Shown here piece after piece: positions 19,896 to 30,098 of a stretch of DNA of 64,000 bases (position 1 is its first letter; every line of letters starts with the position of its first letter). Origin of the DNA: Procambarus clarkii. Taxonomy: Eukaryota > Arthropoda > Malacostraca > Decapoda > Cambaridae. The notes under the pieces were generated by a model. It did not search any database. It had not been told where the DNA came from and saw only the letters and a program-made list of their open reading frames with translations. A program made the translations under genes and the position numbers. The stretch lies in assembly GCF_040958095.1 (NCBI RefSeq), contig NC_091227.1, positions 21,031,158 through 21,095,157 on the forward strand, written 5' to 3'.

Positions 19896-20189
19896 GTGCT
19901 ATTCTTCACTAAACGCTTTCATATTCTTACCGCCAAGATTCTTGACAATCACTTTTTATTCATTATTCATAGCCAGGAATAATTAGATCTACCTGGTTGA
20001 CCCGACCACCAACTTCAAGTATGTTTATTGAGACAAGAAAGAAATACATCTCAAATGGATAGACTAGCTTAGGCTATTCCTCCCCCCCCCCCACTGACAG
20101 ACTACCAACTAGGAGGCCTGGCCAGAGACCGGGCCGTGCAAATGTTGATTCCCAGAACCAAGGTAAGGTGCCGCAAAAAGTTTAATTTG

Positions 20190-20700
20190 CACTATTAGAA
20201 TACTCCAAAGTGGCAGGCCAGAAATGTGAAGGAGTAGCTATATAACCTATCAGAGGCCTAATATACGACATTTTAGGCCTAATTTTGTACACATGTGCTA
20301 TGCTAGGCCTAGGAAAGGTTAGGTTTGGTTGTTGCCTTGTTTCTATAATCCTCTACAAACTGTGTAGTTCAAGACGTTAAACTGCAATGTTGGGTGCAAC
20401 AGTGCATTTTTGTACTTTTGGCCAATTGCTGTAACTCCAGTACTTTCATTTCTGAGTGACAGGCCTGTCTTTCATTTCAATTAATTTGAACTTAATTATA
20501 AATACAATTTATATTTAAGTTTAAAGAAACTTAATGTAAATTGAATTTTTGTAACAGTATATGGATGGGTTATTTTTGAGTTTGAAAAAGTGCTTGGAAG
20601 TAAATATTATCAGTTTATCTTTTTGAAGTAGTTTGGAAACAGACTAATAATAGACCATTCATGATTGGGCTTACTATCAGGTAGTAGTTCCGAGTATCAG
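20190..20700. other. AT-rich stretch without recognised feature
   Basis: No gene or known repeat seen. AGGCCTA-type words recur at 20.25-20.32 kb, but I see no array. Confidence 0.5.
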
Positions 20701-20715
20701 TGTGTGTGTGTGTGG

Positions 20716-20941
20716 GTCTCGGGGCTTCAGTGTCCCCGCGGCCCGGTCCTCGACCAGGCCTCCACCCCCAGGAAGCAGCCCGTGACAACTGACTAACACC
20801 CAGGTACCTATTTTACTGCTAGGTAACAGGGGGCATAGGGTGAAAGAAACTCTGCCCATTGTTTCTCGCCGGCGCCTGAGATCGAACCCAGGACCACAGG
20901 ATCACAAGTCCAGCATGCTGTCCGCTCGGCCGACCGTCTCT
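20716..20941 (-). mobile_element. tRNA-derived SINE, family A
   Basis: Tail (GGGGCTTCAGTGTCCCCGCG), body (AGAAACTCTGCCCATTGTTT), head (GTCCGCTCGGCCGACCG). The terminal CTTGAG tail is replaced by a (GT)n run. Confidence 0.9.
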
Positions 20942-21469
20942 GGCCAGCAATGTTAAACTACCGGAACAGCAGCCGGTAGCCGCCACGGGGAACTACCGGC
21001 ACGTTTTGTAACGAGGGAGAGACTGAGCAAACTTGCCCCCGGAGTAGTGACCAGACGTGCATCCTGTTGGAGGTGTTGAGAGAGGAGTTGGGAGGGATAA
21101 GAGTATCAGCATAGTACATTAAGCCCCCCAGGCCAAGGTGTCTGGCCAGTGCCACTAACACCCCCCCCCCAATCACCAGTGCCTTAAAAGGCCCCCCCCC
21201 CCAGGCCAAGATGTCTGGCCGGCCATGTGTGTGTACCGATATTCTGTTGAGTTACACCGGAGGCACTGGTGATTGGGGAGTGTTAGTGGCAGACAGCAGC
21301 TGGCAGTGGTAAGACTAGTGGGTTTTTCCTTTTTTTTCTCCTATTTTGCCCCGAAGGGCGAGTTTATTGGGCAGCGTCACTCAGCCTGTGAGTGAACGTG
21401 CCGCCATAGCAGCATTTACTTCCACCCCGATGGGAGGGAAACCCGCTTGGGTGGTTGCTCATCCTGAAC

Positions 21470-21720
21470 CAACCAGGCTGTAGTGGATATGTGGGCCTGC
21501 GGGCCGCCTGTTGGACCAAGTTATCACAAGTCGAGCCTGGCCTCAGGCCGAGCTCGGGGAGTAGAAGAACTCCAGAGACCCGATTCACAGAGTACCGCTC
21601 CTGTGCCATGTAAGTCCACTACGGGCTCACCATAGCCCGTGCTACTTGGAACTTGTTCCGAGTAGCTGAATCTATAACAGCAACAACATCCAGAGACCCT
21701 ATCCAGGTATGCTCCAGGTA
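21470..21720 (+). repeat. LINE 3' end, family D, split by family E copy E8
   Basis: GGCTGTAGTGGATATGTGGG to AGTAGAAGAACTCCAGAGAC, then the insertion, then CCAGAGACCCTATCCAGGTA. The LINE text resumes exactly after the duplicated target. Confidence 0.85.
21582..21688 (+). mobile_element. Family E short hairpin retroposon, copy E8
   Basis: A 107-bp insertion between 11-bp direct repeats tccagagaccc (21571-21581 and 21689-21699). It contains CCTGTGCCATGTAAGT (the splice-donor-like motif altered), ACGGGCTCACCATAGCCCGT, GCTACTTGGAAC-TT-GTTCCGAGTAGC, TGAATCTATAAC and a CAACAACA tail. Confidence 0.9.
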
Positions 21721-22139
21721 TCCCGTCACTTGTACCCATAATTGTAATGTAAAATATCCATACACGAGACTACGAGCAGGGGCATCTAACAGCCTGGCGC
21801 TGACCAGACCACCAACTAGGTGGCCTGGTCAGAGACCGGACAGCGGGGACATTGATTCCCGGAACCGACAGAGGTAGGTAGGGACCTCCAGTCATGCCGT
21901 CCATGGACTCCTTGACCTCGATGCACTTGACGCTGTGAGTGCACTCGGCTTTCTCCTCAGCCACGTTGTGATGGGTTTGTGGTGAGAAATTAACTAGAGC
22001 AGCATTTCTTTGTTCGGGTATTTATTTAGCAGCATTTATCCCTTGGAGCGAGAGAGGCGTGTTGCTTGTCGCCGTTTGGGTGAGGATAAACTAACCTACC
22101 CTCTCCTTTCTCCTGCTCTTGAGCCTCCTCTCTTAGGGA

Positions 22140-22389
22140 GGGAGCCGGTCGGCCCAGCGGACAGCACACTGGGCTTGTGATCCTGGGTTCGATCCCGGAC
22201 GCCGGCGAGAAACAATGGGCTGAGTTTCTTTCACCCTATGCCCCTGTTACCTAGCAGTAAAATAGGTACCTGGGTGTTAGTCAGCTGTCGCGGGCTGCTT
22301 CCTGGGGGTGGAGGCCTGGTGGAGGCCTGGTCGAGGACTGGGCCGCGGGGACACTAAAGCCCCGAAATCATCTCAAGATAACCTCAAGA
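22140..22389 (+). mobile_element. tRNA-derived SINE, family A
   Basis: Head GGAGCCGGTCGGCCCAGCGG, box B GGTTCGATCCC, body, and a duplicated GGAGGCCTGGT in the tail, ending ATCTCAAGATAACCTCAAG. Confidence 0.92.
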
Positions 22390-23215
22390 TCTTGCCCTAA
22401 TTCATCACTCATGGTGAGTTGCTTCCTCTCCTATCCTGATCCCTTCCCCCTACTAACACCGAACACAAGATACAGCTGAACATTTACTGCAAGATCAACA
22501 CTACCACTTTTATCCCCCCATCGCTCTCTATATATAGGCACGACGACAGCATCTGTATGAAGGCCCCTAACTATACAAATACAATAAGATTCCATTTAAA
22601 GGTCACATCAAGACACAAGCAGGCCATCACCATAGAGATTCTGACCAACAACAAAATAACGACCATAGCAGAAGCTCTTCACATGAAGCACACTTCCGCC
22701 AGTTATCAACAACCTGTTCATAACTAGCTTAATATTCAGCACGATCTAAACTGAACTGCCGCTTGATAATTCCGCCCAAGTACGTAATGGACCGTATATG
22801 CCGCGCAATGTTCAATTTTCCTTAACTCGTAAAGCCCATGTTAGGTATAAAATGAACTTTATTAGGAGTATTTTTGAACCCGCAAGTGAAGAAAACTTAA
22901 GAAACTAAAAATATTCGTGCCGGAATGATTGACCGAACTCGCTCGTTTTCAATCTCCATTGGGGTCCATCACCTGAACCCATTATGAACATATTATGTAG
23001 CTAACTTTGTTAGCTGGCCCCGGGCCCATAAGATGGGGGTTGGGACCTGTAAGTGCAGTAATTGTACTGAAACAGAGATAATTTTATTTGGGAACATATC
23101 ATTTTTTGGTTAGTGCGTTTCAGGGTTTCCTTGGGAGGTGGTGATGCTATGGCTGGCCCATTGTGGCTTATAGTCTTACCTCTTGCATCTTGAGTTTAAT
23201 AACTACTAAGTTGCC
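22390..23215. other. Stretch with no assigned gene
   Basis: A + frame at about 22570-22720 reads NTIRFHLKVTSRHKQAITI and then EILTNNKIT, which looks like a decayed retroelement protein, but I cannot name it. The remainder shows no repeat family or exon. Confidence 0.35.
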
Positions 23216-23227
23216 TGAAATAAAACT

Positions 23228-23475
23228 GACTACCTGAAAGGGTTCTGGGAGTTATTCTACTACTCCCAAAGCCCGGCCCGGGGCCAGGCTTGACTTGTGA
23301 GAGCTTTGTCCAACAGACTGTTGCTTGGAGCGGCCCGCAGGCCCACATATCCACCACAGTCCGGTTGGTCCGGCACTGTGGTGGATATAGTCTGTGACTG
23401 TGTAGAACTGGTCTGTGACTGTGTAGGACTGGTCTGTGACTGTGTAGGACTGGTCTGTGACTGTGTAGGACTTGT
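23228..23475. repeat. LINE family D 3' end (-) followed by a 21-bp minisatellite
   Basis: 23228-23375 is family D in reverse (GGCCAGGCTTGACTTGTGAG, CAGACTGTTGCTTGGAGCGG). Next come about four copies of GGTCTGTGACTGTGTAGGAC followed by T. Confidence 0.85.
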
Positions 23476-23784
23476 ATACAGTATATATAATATACTGAGT
23501 TCCTCCTCCTCCGTGTGTAATCTGCTTCGACAATTATTCGTTCACGTGTGACCCATCTTGCTGTCCTCTAGATTTCTTTAGTGTATTACGTGGCTCTGGT
23601 TTAATTACAGGTCTTCTAATTGTGTGTGAGTGGGCGGGCTGGCGGAGGTGGGTGGGCGAGTGGGTTGTTTGGAATGGTATTGTGGTGGGGTGGGGGGGCG
23701 GAATCGGGGGGGGGACCCCAGTAGGCTCATGACTCGACGCTTACTGCAGTGCGGGAGATTGTGACTTGTCGGCGGCTGCTCCCT

Positions 23785-24030
23785 CCCTCGCATCCTTTCT
23801 ACCTCCCCCTCCCTCTCTCCATCTTTCTTCCCTTCCCTCCCCCTCCCTCTCTCCATCTTTCTTCCCTTCCCTTCCCCTCCCTCTCTCCTTTTCTCCTTCC
23901 CTCCCCCCTTCCTCTCTCCTTTCCTCCTTCCCTCCCACTCCCTCTCGCCCCCTCCCTTTCTCCCTCCCTCAATCCCTCCATCTCTCCCCCTCCGCCTCCC
24001 TCCCTCTCCCCCCTCTTCCCATCCACCCCC
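23785..24030. repeat. CT-rich low-complexity tract
   Basis: TCCCTCTCTCC-type polypyrimidine, strand-asymmetric for about 245 bp. It opens long Ser/Pro/Leu frames on + and Arg/Glu/Gly frames on -, none credible as genes. Confidence 0.93.
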
Positions 24031-24126
24031 CTCCTTTCTCTTCCACAATTCCGGGGTGATGGTGTCGTGCCCACGCCTTCCAGAGCTCCTCTGTACCTGT
24101 GCCTCTTCCACCCCGTCTCTTCTTAA

Positions 24127-24215
24127 CAACATAAGAACAAGGGGTAACTACAGAAGGCCTATTGGCCCATACGAGGCAGCTCCTATAAATTGGAACCCTC
24201 TTAATTGGAACCAGT
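24127..24215 (-). repeat. LINE 3' end, family C
   Basis: ACATAAGAACAAGGGGTAAC, AGGCCTATTGGCCCATACGA, GGCAGCTCCTAT. Confidence 0.75.
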
Positions 24216-24287
24216 TGGTGCCTCACGTGTGACCCTTGCTCCCCGATCCTCTTTATAGTGTTAATTAGCCACTAGGGTGAAGAAAAG

Positions 24288-24539
24288 GGAGCCGGTCGGC
24301 CGAGCGGACAGCACGCTGGACTTGTGATCCTGTGGTCCCGGGTTCAATCCCGGGCGCCGGCGAGAAACAATGGGCAGAATTTCTTTCACCCTATGCCCCT
24401 GTTACCTAGCAGTAAAATAGATACCTGGGTGTTAGTCAGCTGTCACGGGCTGCTTCCTGGGGATGGAAGCCTGGTCGAGGACCGGGCCGCGGGGACACTA
24501 AAAAAAAAGCCCCGAAATCATCTCAAGATAACCTCAAGA
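24288..24539 (+). mobile_element. tRNA-derived SINE, family A (full length)
   Basis: Head GGAGCCGGTCGGCCGAGCGG, box B changed to GGTTCAATCCC, and body and tail complete with an A(9) run before AGCCCCGAAATC. Confidence 0.93.
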
Positions 24540-24574
24540 TACTGCGAATTCCATTTTACTTGTCTAGCTGTTCT

Positions 24575-24880
24575 GCGGGTTTGGTCTACTCCCCCAAGCC
24601 CGGCCTGGGCCCAGGCTCGTCTGGTGATAACTTGATCTAACAGGCTGTTGTTTGGAGCGGCCCGCAGGCCCATATATCCACTACAACACGGAACATACGT
24701 GGACGTGTTATAGAATCATTTAGTTTCTTCAAGAAGTGCCAGGCTAACCGGGTTGTAGTGGATATGTGGGCCTGCCGGCTGCTTCAAGGAACAGCCTGTT
24801 GGAGCAAGTTACCACAAAAATGGAGGCCAGGCTTGGGGAGTAGAACAAATTGCAGAACTCACTCCAGGCATCCATTTAAT
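24575..24880. repeat. Two LINE family D 3' ends in opposite orientation
   Basis: 24575-24685 reverse (CCCCCAAGCCCGGCCTGGGC) and 24735-24875 forward (CTAACCGGGTTGTAGTGGAT, GGAGCAAGTTACCAC). Confidence 0.75.
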
Positions 24881-25129
24881 TACAGTATCTTACGGTATGA
24901 GCCTTCGCTTGTAAAAATGTAGGAGTTGCTTCTAAGGACGACTTACGCCTCACAAGTGTAACACATTCTCGGAGGAAGTTCTGTTATCATTAAGATTAGT
25001 TTAGGTTTACTTCATATATTGTGGCCCTATATTCATCAGAAATAATGGGGGGGGGGGGGACCTTTTGACAACTGCCACCTTTCTGTCCCCGTCGAGCTGT
25101 AGGGAAAAAGTTAGGGGAGCATAATGGGC

Positions 25130-25740
25130 TGAAGAATTGAACCCTAAAATTCATTTAGCTATGCATGTTACAGCCTTGACGAGCTAGTTACATGGTTTGT
25201 AAGTATATACATCAACAGTTTACAGCAATGTGATACGGACATAGATCTATCAATGGGCTACATGACACGGTTAATAAAGTGATTGCAAACCTCCAGGTAC
25301 GTCTTGCCGGCAGGTCTCAAGGGTTTAATAACTGGCGATTCAATGATATAGTTTGTGTGGGAGATCATGCCTCAGTTCCTGCTCACAGGGTTTGCACCTG
25401 GAGTGCTCAGGATTGGGAGATCCGTCACCTGCAGCCACCTGCCGCAGGTAACGGTAACCCAACCTGATCCTTGCAACCACTGTGTCGCACAGTCTGATGG
25501 ACGTTTTGTGCTGCCCATAAACATAGGTTTCAGATCTGAACAAATCATAGCTTTTTATACTGGTGCTTTCAGGTCGTTGGGAGTCAGTAATTTCTCTATC
25601 AGACCTGAGTGTTTGGAACAATATAGTTTTGACAGCAGAGATGGGGATACCTAGATCTAAGTCAACTTTATCTTTGTTACACGCTAATTTGGCTGCAATG
25701 TCTGTCTCATTATTTTTGGATATGTATCAGTCTCTTAACT
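25130..25740 (-). pseudogene. LINE fragment: end of RNase H plus C-terminal zinc-binding region
   Basis: The minus frame from about 25730 reads NNETDIAAKLACNKDKVDLD (RNase H final Asp region), then a linker. It continues TSIRLCDTVVARIRLGYRYL and HSRCKPCEQELRHDL, a Cys-x2-Cys...His arrangement usual after RNase H in I-like LINEs. The frame stops at about 25340; the remaining text to 25.13 kb resembles its 3' UTR (ACCCTAAAATTCATTTAG, also at 31.2 kb). Confidence 0.65.
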
Positions 25741-25929
25741 CTACGGCGCGAACACATCCATTTTGCTAATAATTTGATTGCTTTTGTTTTTCTGCTTCAC
25801 GTCATGTCTTGGGGGAGCAGCCGTTATCATCCCTCTACCACTCTCTCTTCTCTGGCAGCAATATCATGGGATGGTCGTGCTGAAAGGTCACGACTGCCAA
25901 GGTCAAGCTGTTGCTTGTAGTAACGGGCA

Positions 25930-26200
25930 TGTAACAAAAAGGAGGCCTGGTCGAGGACCGGGCCGCGGGGACACTAATCCCCGAAATCGTGTCAAGATAA
26001 CTCAACCCTCTACGCCGGCTCCTCGCCTTCCTCAGGCAACTATTGTATTACATCTAAACGCCTTCGTAGCTATTTTACAGCTAGGCGAACAAGCGCATCA
26101 GGGGTAAGGAAACATGCCCAATCGTTTCTGTCCTTGCCGGGGGATTGAACTTGGGTTGTGAATCGAGGACGTTAGTTTACTGTGCTACAGGAGCCACCTT
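25930..26200. repeat. SINE tail (+) and a third tRNA-derived SINE type (-)
   Basis: 25938-26000 is a family A tail (GTAACAAAAAGGAGGCCTGG, GAGGACCGGGCCGCGGGGAC). 26040-26200 resembles 45.95-46.15 kb (GGCGAACAAGCGCATCAGGG, GAACTTGGGTTGTGAATCGA, GGACGTTAGTTTACTGTG). Confidence 0.65.
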
Positions 26201-26203
26201 AGT

Positions 26204-26247
26204 CACTACTCAACACTAAGGTTGAAAAACCTTAGTGTTGAGTAGTG
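26204..26247. repeat. Perfect 20-bp hairpin with GAAA loop
   Basis: CACTACTCAACACTAAGGTT (26204-26223), loop GAAA, then the exact complement (26228-26247). TTAAGACCTGC direct repeats follow. Confidence 0.9.
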
Positions 26248-26249
26248 CT

Positions 26250-26780
26250 TAAGACCTGCTTAAGTAGTAGTGCTTAAAACCTGCTTAAAACAGTCGTTGT
26301 TTAACTCTTGGTAGACTCGCTTACTAAGAAGCAGGAACATGGTAAGTGTTGCTTTTATTTTGACATATTGGCTTATTACCTCTAGCTGAATACAGGGTCA
26401 ACAAACACAGCCAATTTGACTAATTCAGTTCTGGGGAATCAATGTAGGCGGTTGGTTTATAAGACGGTGTGGGACATGTAGGCGCGTGGCCAGAAAGTTA
26501 GCTAAGATGACAGGCACAAGGAAGTTCACCTGAGCTGGGTTCAACCCGTGGCCACGGAGAGCCGAGCCGTTACTTAGTGCGTGGCGGTGCGTTCCGCTAG
26601 CGTAAAGTGAGGAGGGGCAGTCGTGGCTTGGCTGAGCTTCACAAGGAATTCCATGCGGGTGTGTGTGTTTGTGTGGGCTCCTCCCTGCTGGTAATGTTTC
26701 TCTGGCTCGAGGGGTGACCTTGACAAGAGCCCGGCTACTGGGTGGTCAACTTGGTTGGGCGCCGCTTGGTCTGGCCAACC
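26250..26780. other. No recognised feature
   Basis: Unique-looking sequence with no exon or repeat I can support. It ends at the C-rich tract. Confidence 0.45.
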
Positions 26781-26789
26781 CGTACCCCC

Positions 26790-26930
26790 TCCCCTCCCCT
26801 CCCCTTCCATCCCTGCCTATCCCCCCCTGTAACCCTCCCTCCCTGCCTATCCCCTCCTGTAACCCACCTCCCTCCTATCCTCCTCCTGTAACCCACCTCC
26901 CTGCTTCCCCCCCCCCCTCGCTACTCCTCC
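26790..26930. repeat. C-rich degenerate tandem repeat
   Basis: Four imperfect copies of CCTGTAACCCACCTCCCTGC in a polypyrimidine background. Confidence 0.85.
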
Positions 26931-27028
26931 CACCTCTCCTTCACTACCTGTTATTACAATTTTAGGACTGCTCTCAGACTGTCACAGACTGCTCTCTCAT
27001 AAGTGCGATCCCGACCACAGTAACCACA

Positions 27029-27086
27029 TTACGGGGCTATTCATACCCGTGCCATTTGGGTGGCTTAATCTTCATGAATCAATCAG
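27029..27086 (+). mobile_element. Family F fragment, copy F4 (3' part)
   Basis: TTACGGGGCTATTCATACCC, GTGCCATTTGGGTGGC, TTAATCTTCATGAATCAATC. It begins next to the fourth hairpin, as expected of 5' truncation. Confidence 0.7.
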
Positions 27087-27460
27087 TAACCACACTGTCA
27101 ACTCTTGACCGTCGTCTTCCTTTGTTCTTGATTAGTTATCATTTCACTCATCCTCAGTGTTACTGGTGAGGCAGACAGGCCCTTGTTATATAAGGTTGTT
27201 ATTGTGTCAACACCAACCTCGCCTCAAGCACAATGTTCAAACTAATGTGTGTGTGTTCACACCCACGTTTCTCAGTTCTCTATCATCAAGACCTCATTTG
27301 TTTGAATATGTGAAGAAATCCGTCATTGCCCTCAAAGCACTTAAACTACTGGGATCGTCTCAAACCGCACTCATTTGAATGGAGTCGATAGAGATCTCAT
27401 ATGTCTATAAAATAGGGTGTTTCGTAGGTCAGACGGTTTGGGCAAGACGCGGCTGAAATA

Positions 27461-27533
27461 TGTTGACCAAACCACACACTAGAAAGTGAAGGGACGACGA
27501 CGTTTCGGTCCGTCCTGGACCATTCTCAAGTCG
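27461..27533 (-). mobile_element. 73-bp hammerhead-like repeat unit, copy 1
   Basis: On the minus strand: CGACTTGAGAAT, stem GGTCC-AGGAC-GGACC, GAAAC, GTCGTCG, then CCACACACTA..TTGACC reversed. It has exactly the same boundaries and length as 29518-29590. I find no clean target duplication here. Confidence 0.7.
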
Positions 27534-27682
27534 ATTGTGAATCTGAATCACCGACAGGTAAAACTCCTGGTCATTAAGCCGTTGGTGTAAGCAGTTCACA
27601 GTCCGGTACAAATATTGTCAAAAGAGCTAATGGTGGTGCAGGGAGCGATTAGATGTTTGTGGGTGGTGGTTGTTATAGATTG

Positions 27683-27770
27683 GGGGAGGGAGGGAGGGAG
27701 AGGGAGGGGGAGGGAGAGGGAGGGAAGGAGGGAGAGAGGGAGAGGGAGGGAGAAATGGAGGAAGGGGAGG
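27683..27770. repeat. GA-rich low-complexity tract
   Basis: GGGAGGGAGGGAGAGGGAGG-type purine run. Confidence 0.93.
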
Positions 27771-28109
27771 TGAGACAATCTGCAACACTACCTGGGCGTC
27801 CCGACCATTACAGAAAGGTGTTGCGTCGCTGGTGGTTTAGCAATACACGGGAACCCTTACAAGTGTGTAACATCTGAGTTGAATCATTTGTAAGTGGCGC
27901 CTTTGTAATTACCGGTTGCGGAGCACCGGTGTTACTTATGTCGAGCACCAGCTGTGAGAGATCCACCATATGTTAGTAGTGTTCACTAATGGGCAGTTGG
28001 CGGTCCAGAAGTTCCATTGGCGGTCAACTCAAAGTTCTCAAAGATATCTAGAACATGTTACATAATGTCTACCGTAAAAATACTAAAGTCAATAAATAAA
28101 AGTAACACA

Positions 28110-28640
28110 CGCGCGCGCGCGGAGTTACGAGGAGAGACTAGAGGCATTAAACATGCCAAAACTAGAACATAGAAGAAAAAAGAGGAGATATGATCATCAC
28201 TTACAAAATACTAACAGGAATCGACCAAATTTACAAAGAGGCATTTTTGAAACCAGCCACTTCACGAACGAGAGGACACAGAACAAGGCGGGACCAAAGA
28301 GCCAGAGCTCAACCCCCGCAAGCACAACTAGGTGAGTACAGATTCAAGCTAAGGAAACAAAGGTGCCGAAAAAACATAGGAAGCTTTCTTTTGCAAACAG
28401 AGTAGTAGACGGTTGGAACACGCTAAATGAGAAGGTTACCTTACCTTGAGGTTACCGTGAGATGATTTCGGGGCTTTGCGTCCCCGCGGCCCGGGCCTCG
28501 ACCAGGCCTCCTGGTCGAGGCCAAAGGTGGTGGAGGTCAAAACAGTCATTAGTTTCAAAGCGTTATACAACAAAGAGTACTGGGAAGGCGGGACACCACG
28601 AGCGTAGCTCTCATCCTGTAACTACACTTAGGTAATTACA
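28110..28640 (+). pseudogene. LINE ORF2 C-terminus interrupted by two nested repeats
   Basis: The LINE reads LEALNMPKLEHRRK, then (after a frameshift) GDMIITYKILTGIDQIYKEA, RTRGH, RFKLRKQRCRKNI, FANRVVDGWNTLNEKV, VVEVKTVISFKALYNKEYWE. A family B 3' end (about 28283-28340, GGGACCAAAGAGCCAGAGCT to CTAGGTGAGTAC) sits between RGH and RFK. A minus SINE tail (about 28433-28523) splits NEKV from VVEV, with AAGGT repeated at both edges. Confidence 0.75.
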
Positions 28641-28984
28641 TGCACACACACACGCGAGGAAGATGATGCAGATGTGTAAGAATGCAGTTGCAAGTTACTC
28701 AACTGAGACCATTACCATGACGGCGGCTCTTCCTCGTCCTGCTCGCTATGTACGTGAGAGTCACGCTCACATGAACATCACCACGAGAGCTTGTGTGTGT
28801 GTGTGAACGGATAATACACTTTCCTGAAATAAAACTATGTACCCACGAAATTGCTAATTGCAGTATCGTGGATAACATAATTAAATTCGCTTGGTTGGAC
28901 CATCGGAGCCTCGAACCGCATACTGGAAAATCAGCAGGCCGCATTCCTACTAACTGAACCACGAGCACCCCCACAATAAGGAAG

Positions 28985-29165
28985 GATCCTAAAGACACCA
29001 TATTGGTGTCCAGCTGGAACTTCAGGCCTTCCCCGGGGAGCCGGAGAAAATACTAAGCCAACACGGCACTTGGGAGGGATATGGGGACAAGGAGCTGGGA
29101 TATGACGGAGTGAAGTAATGGTAACCAACCACATGGACATCGGGAATCGAGCGCCGACCTGCACC
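28985..29165 (-). mobile_element. tRNA-derived SINE, third type (partner of 45395-45545)
   Basis: GCACTTGGGAGGGATATGGG, CCAACCACATGGACATCGGG, AATCGAGCGCCGACCTGCA. The minus strand gives a box-B-like GCGCTCGATTCCCGA. Confidence 0.6.
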
Positions 29166-29434
29166 TGTATCGACCTTCGCTGTACCGACCATTTGGGTCA
29201 AAAGACCCATAGGATGCTTGGGCAATGTCACATCCGCCGCCAAAACCAGAAAGCTCTTTGAATTTGCACCTCGTTTGTGTGTGTGGAGCAGAGTGGGTAG
29301 AGGCAGCGACTGTTCTCTGTACATGCTCAGTCTCTAGTTTCACTTTAGGATGACGATTCAATCTTTACGATGATTGTCTCCCTTTACAATCACCAGGGAG
29401 TTGGTGATTTTTGTATTGTTGCCGCCGAAGGCTG

Positions 29435-29730
29435 CTAGTTTATTGTGCACCCCATACTCATCCTGTGAGCAGTAGCACGAAAAGCATTACAGAGGGCACA
29501 AAAGGTCTTTATCAGACTGTTGACCGGACCACACACTAGAAGGTGAAGGGACGACGACGTTTCGGTCCGTCCTGGACCATTCTCAAGTCGAGGTCTTTAT
29601 CAGACCTCAAAGGAGATTATTACATAAACAATTTCATCTATCGTTTACACCTTATAATTACAATGTCAGCTCGTTACAGAGACTGTTCTATTTCAAGAGC
29701 TATATATTTATTGGTGCACAACCGGTCTGG
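29435..29730 (-). repeat. LINE 3' UTR (partner of 14605-14800), split by a 73-bp unit
   Basis: AAAAGCATTACAGAGGGCAC to ACAATGTCAGCTCGTTACAG. The sequence is continuous with the 14.6 kb copy once 29518-29590 and one target copy are removed. Confidence 0.75.
29518..29590 (-). mobile_element. 73-bp hammerhead-like repeat unit, copy 2, with 15-bp target duplication
   Basis: It is flanked by perfect 15-bp repeats aggtctttatcagac (29503-29517 and 29591-29605). The minus strand shows CGACTTGAGAAT, stem GGTCC/GGACC, GAAAC, GTCGTCG. The stem-GAAAC-GUC order is that of a hammerhead ribozyme's stem II and 3' core. The expected CUGANGA core is represented only by the imperfect CUUGAGAA. Confidence 0.8.
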
Positions 29731-29855
29731 AGCGTAAACAAAAATGTCTAAGTGTCGTTGTTGGCTTGCCATTAACTTTTTGCGAAGTTCATGTTATCCA
29801 GTCTATAATTTGGCTTGTATTGTCTGCTGTGAACTTTTAATTTAACTTTGCTCTA

Positions 29856-30098
29856 GGCCGCCTGGCAGCTGAGTGGACAGTGCTTTTGATTTGTAGTCCT
29901 GAGGTTCCGGGTTCGATCACCGGTGGAGGCAGAGACAAATGGGCAAAATGTTTCTTTCATCCTGATGCGCCTGTTACCTAGCAGTTAGACAGCTGCTACG
30001 GGCTGCTTCCTGGGGGGGGGGGTAACAAAAAGGAGGCCTGGTCGAGGACTGGGCCGCGGGGACGTTAAGCCCCGAAATCATCTCAAGGTAACAAGATA
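29856..30098 (+). mobile_element. tRNA-derived SINE, family A subtype 2
   Basis: Head GGCCGCCTGGCAGCTGAGTG, box B GGTTCGATCACC, GTAACAAAAAGGAGGCCTGG, tail AGCCCCGAAATCATCTCAAG. It differs from subtype 1 in the head but shares the body and tail. Confidence 0.88.

Noticed and set aside
23605-24132. Long frames of Ser/Pro on + and Arg/Glu/Gly on -
   Set aside because: Low-complexity CT/GA tract opens every frame.
29053-29361. Overlapping minus frames of about 100 codons
   Set aside because: They span a tRNA-derived SINE and its flank, with no recognisable domain.
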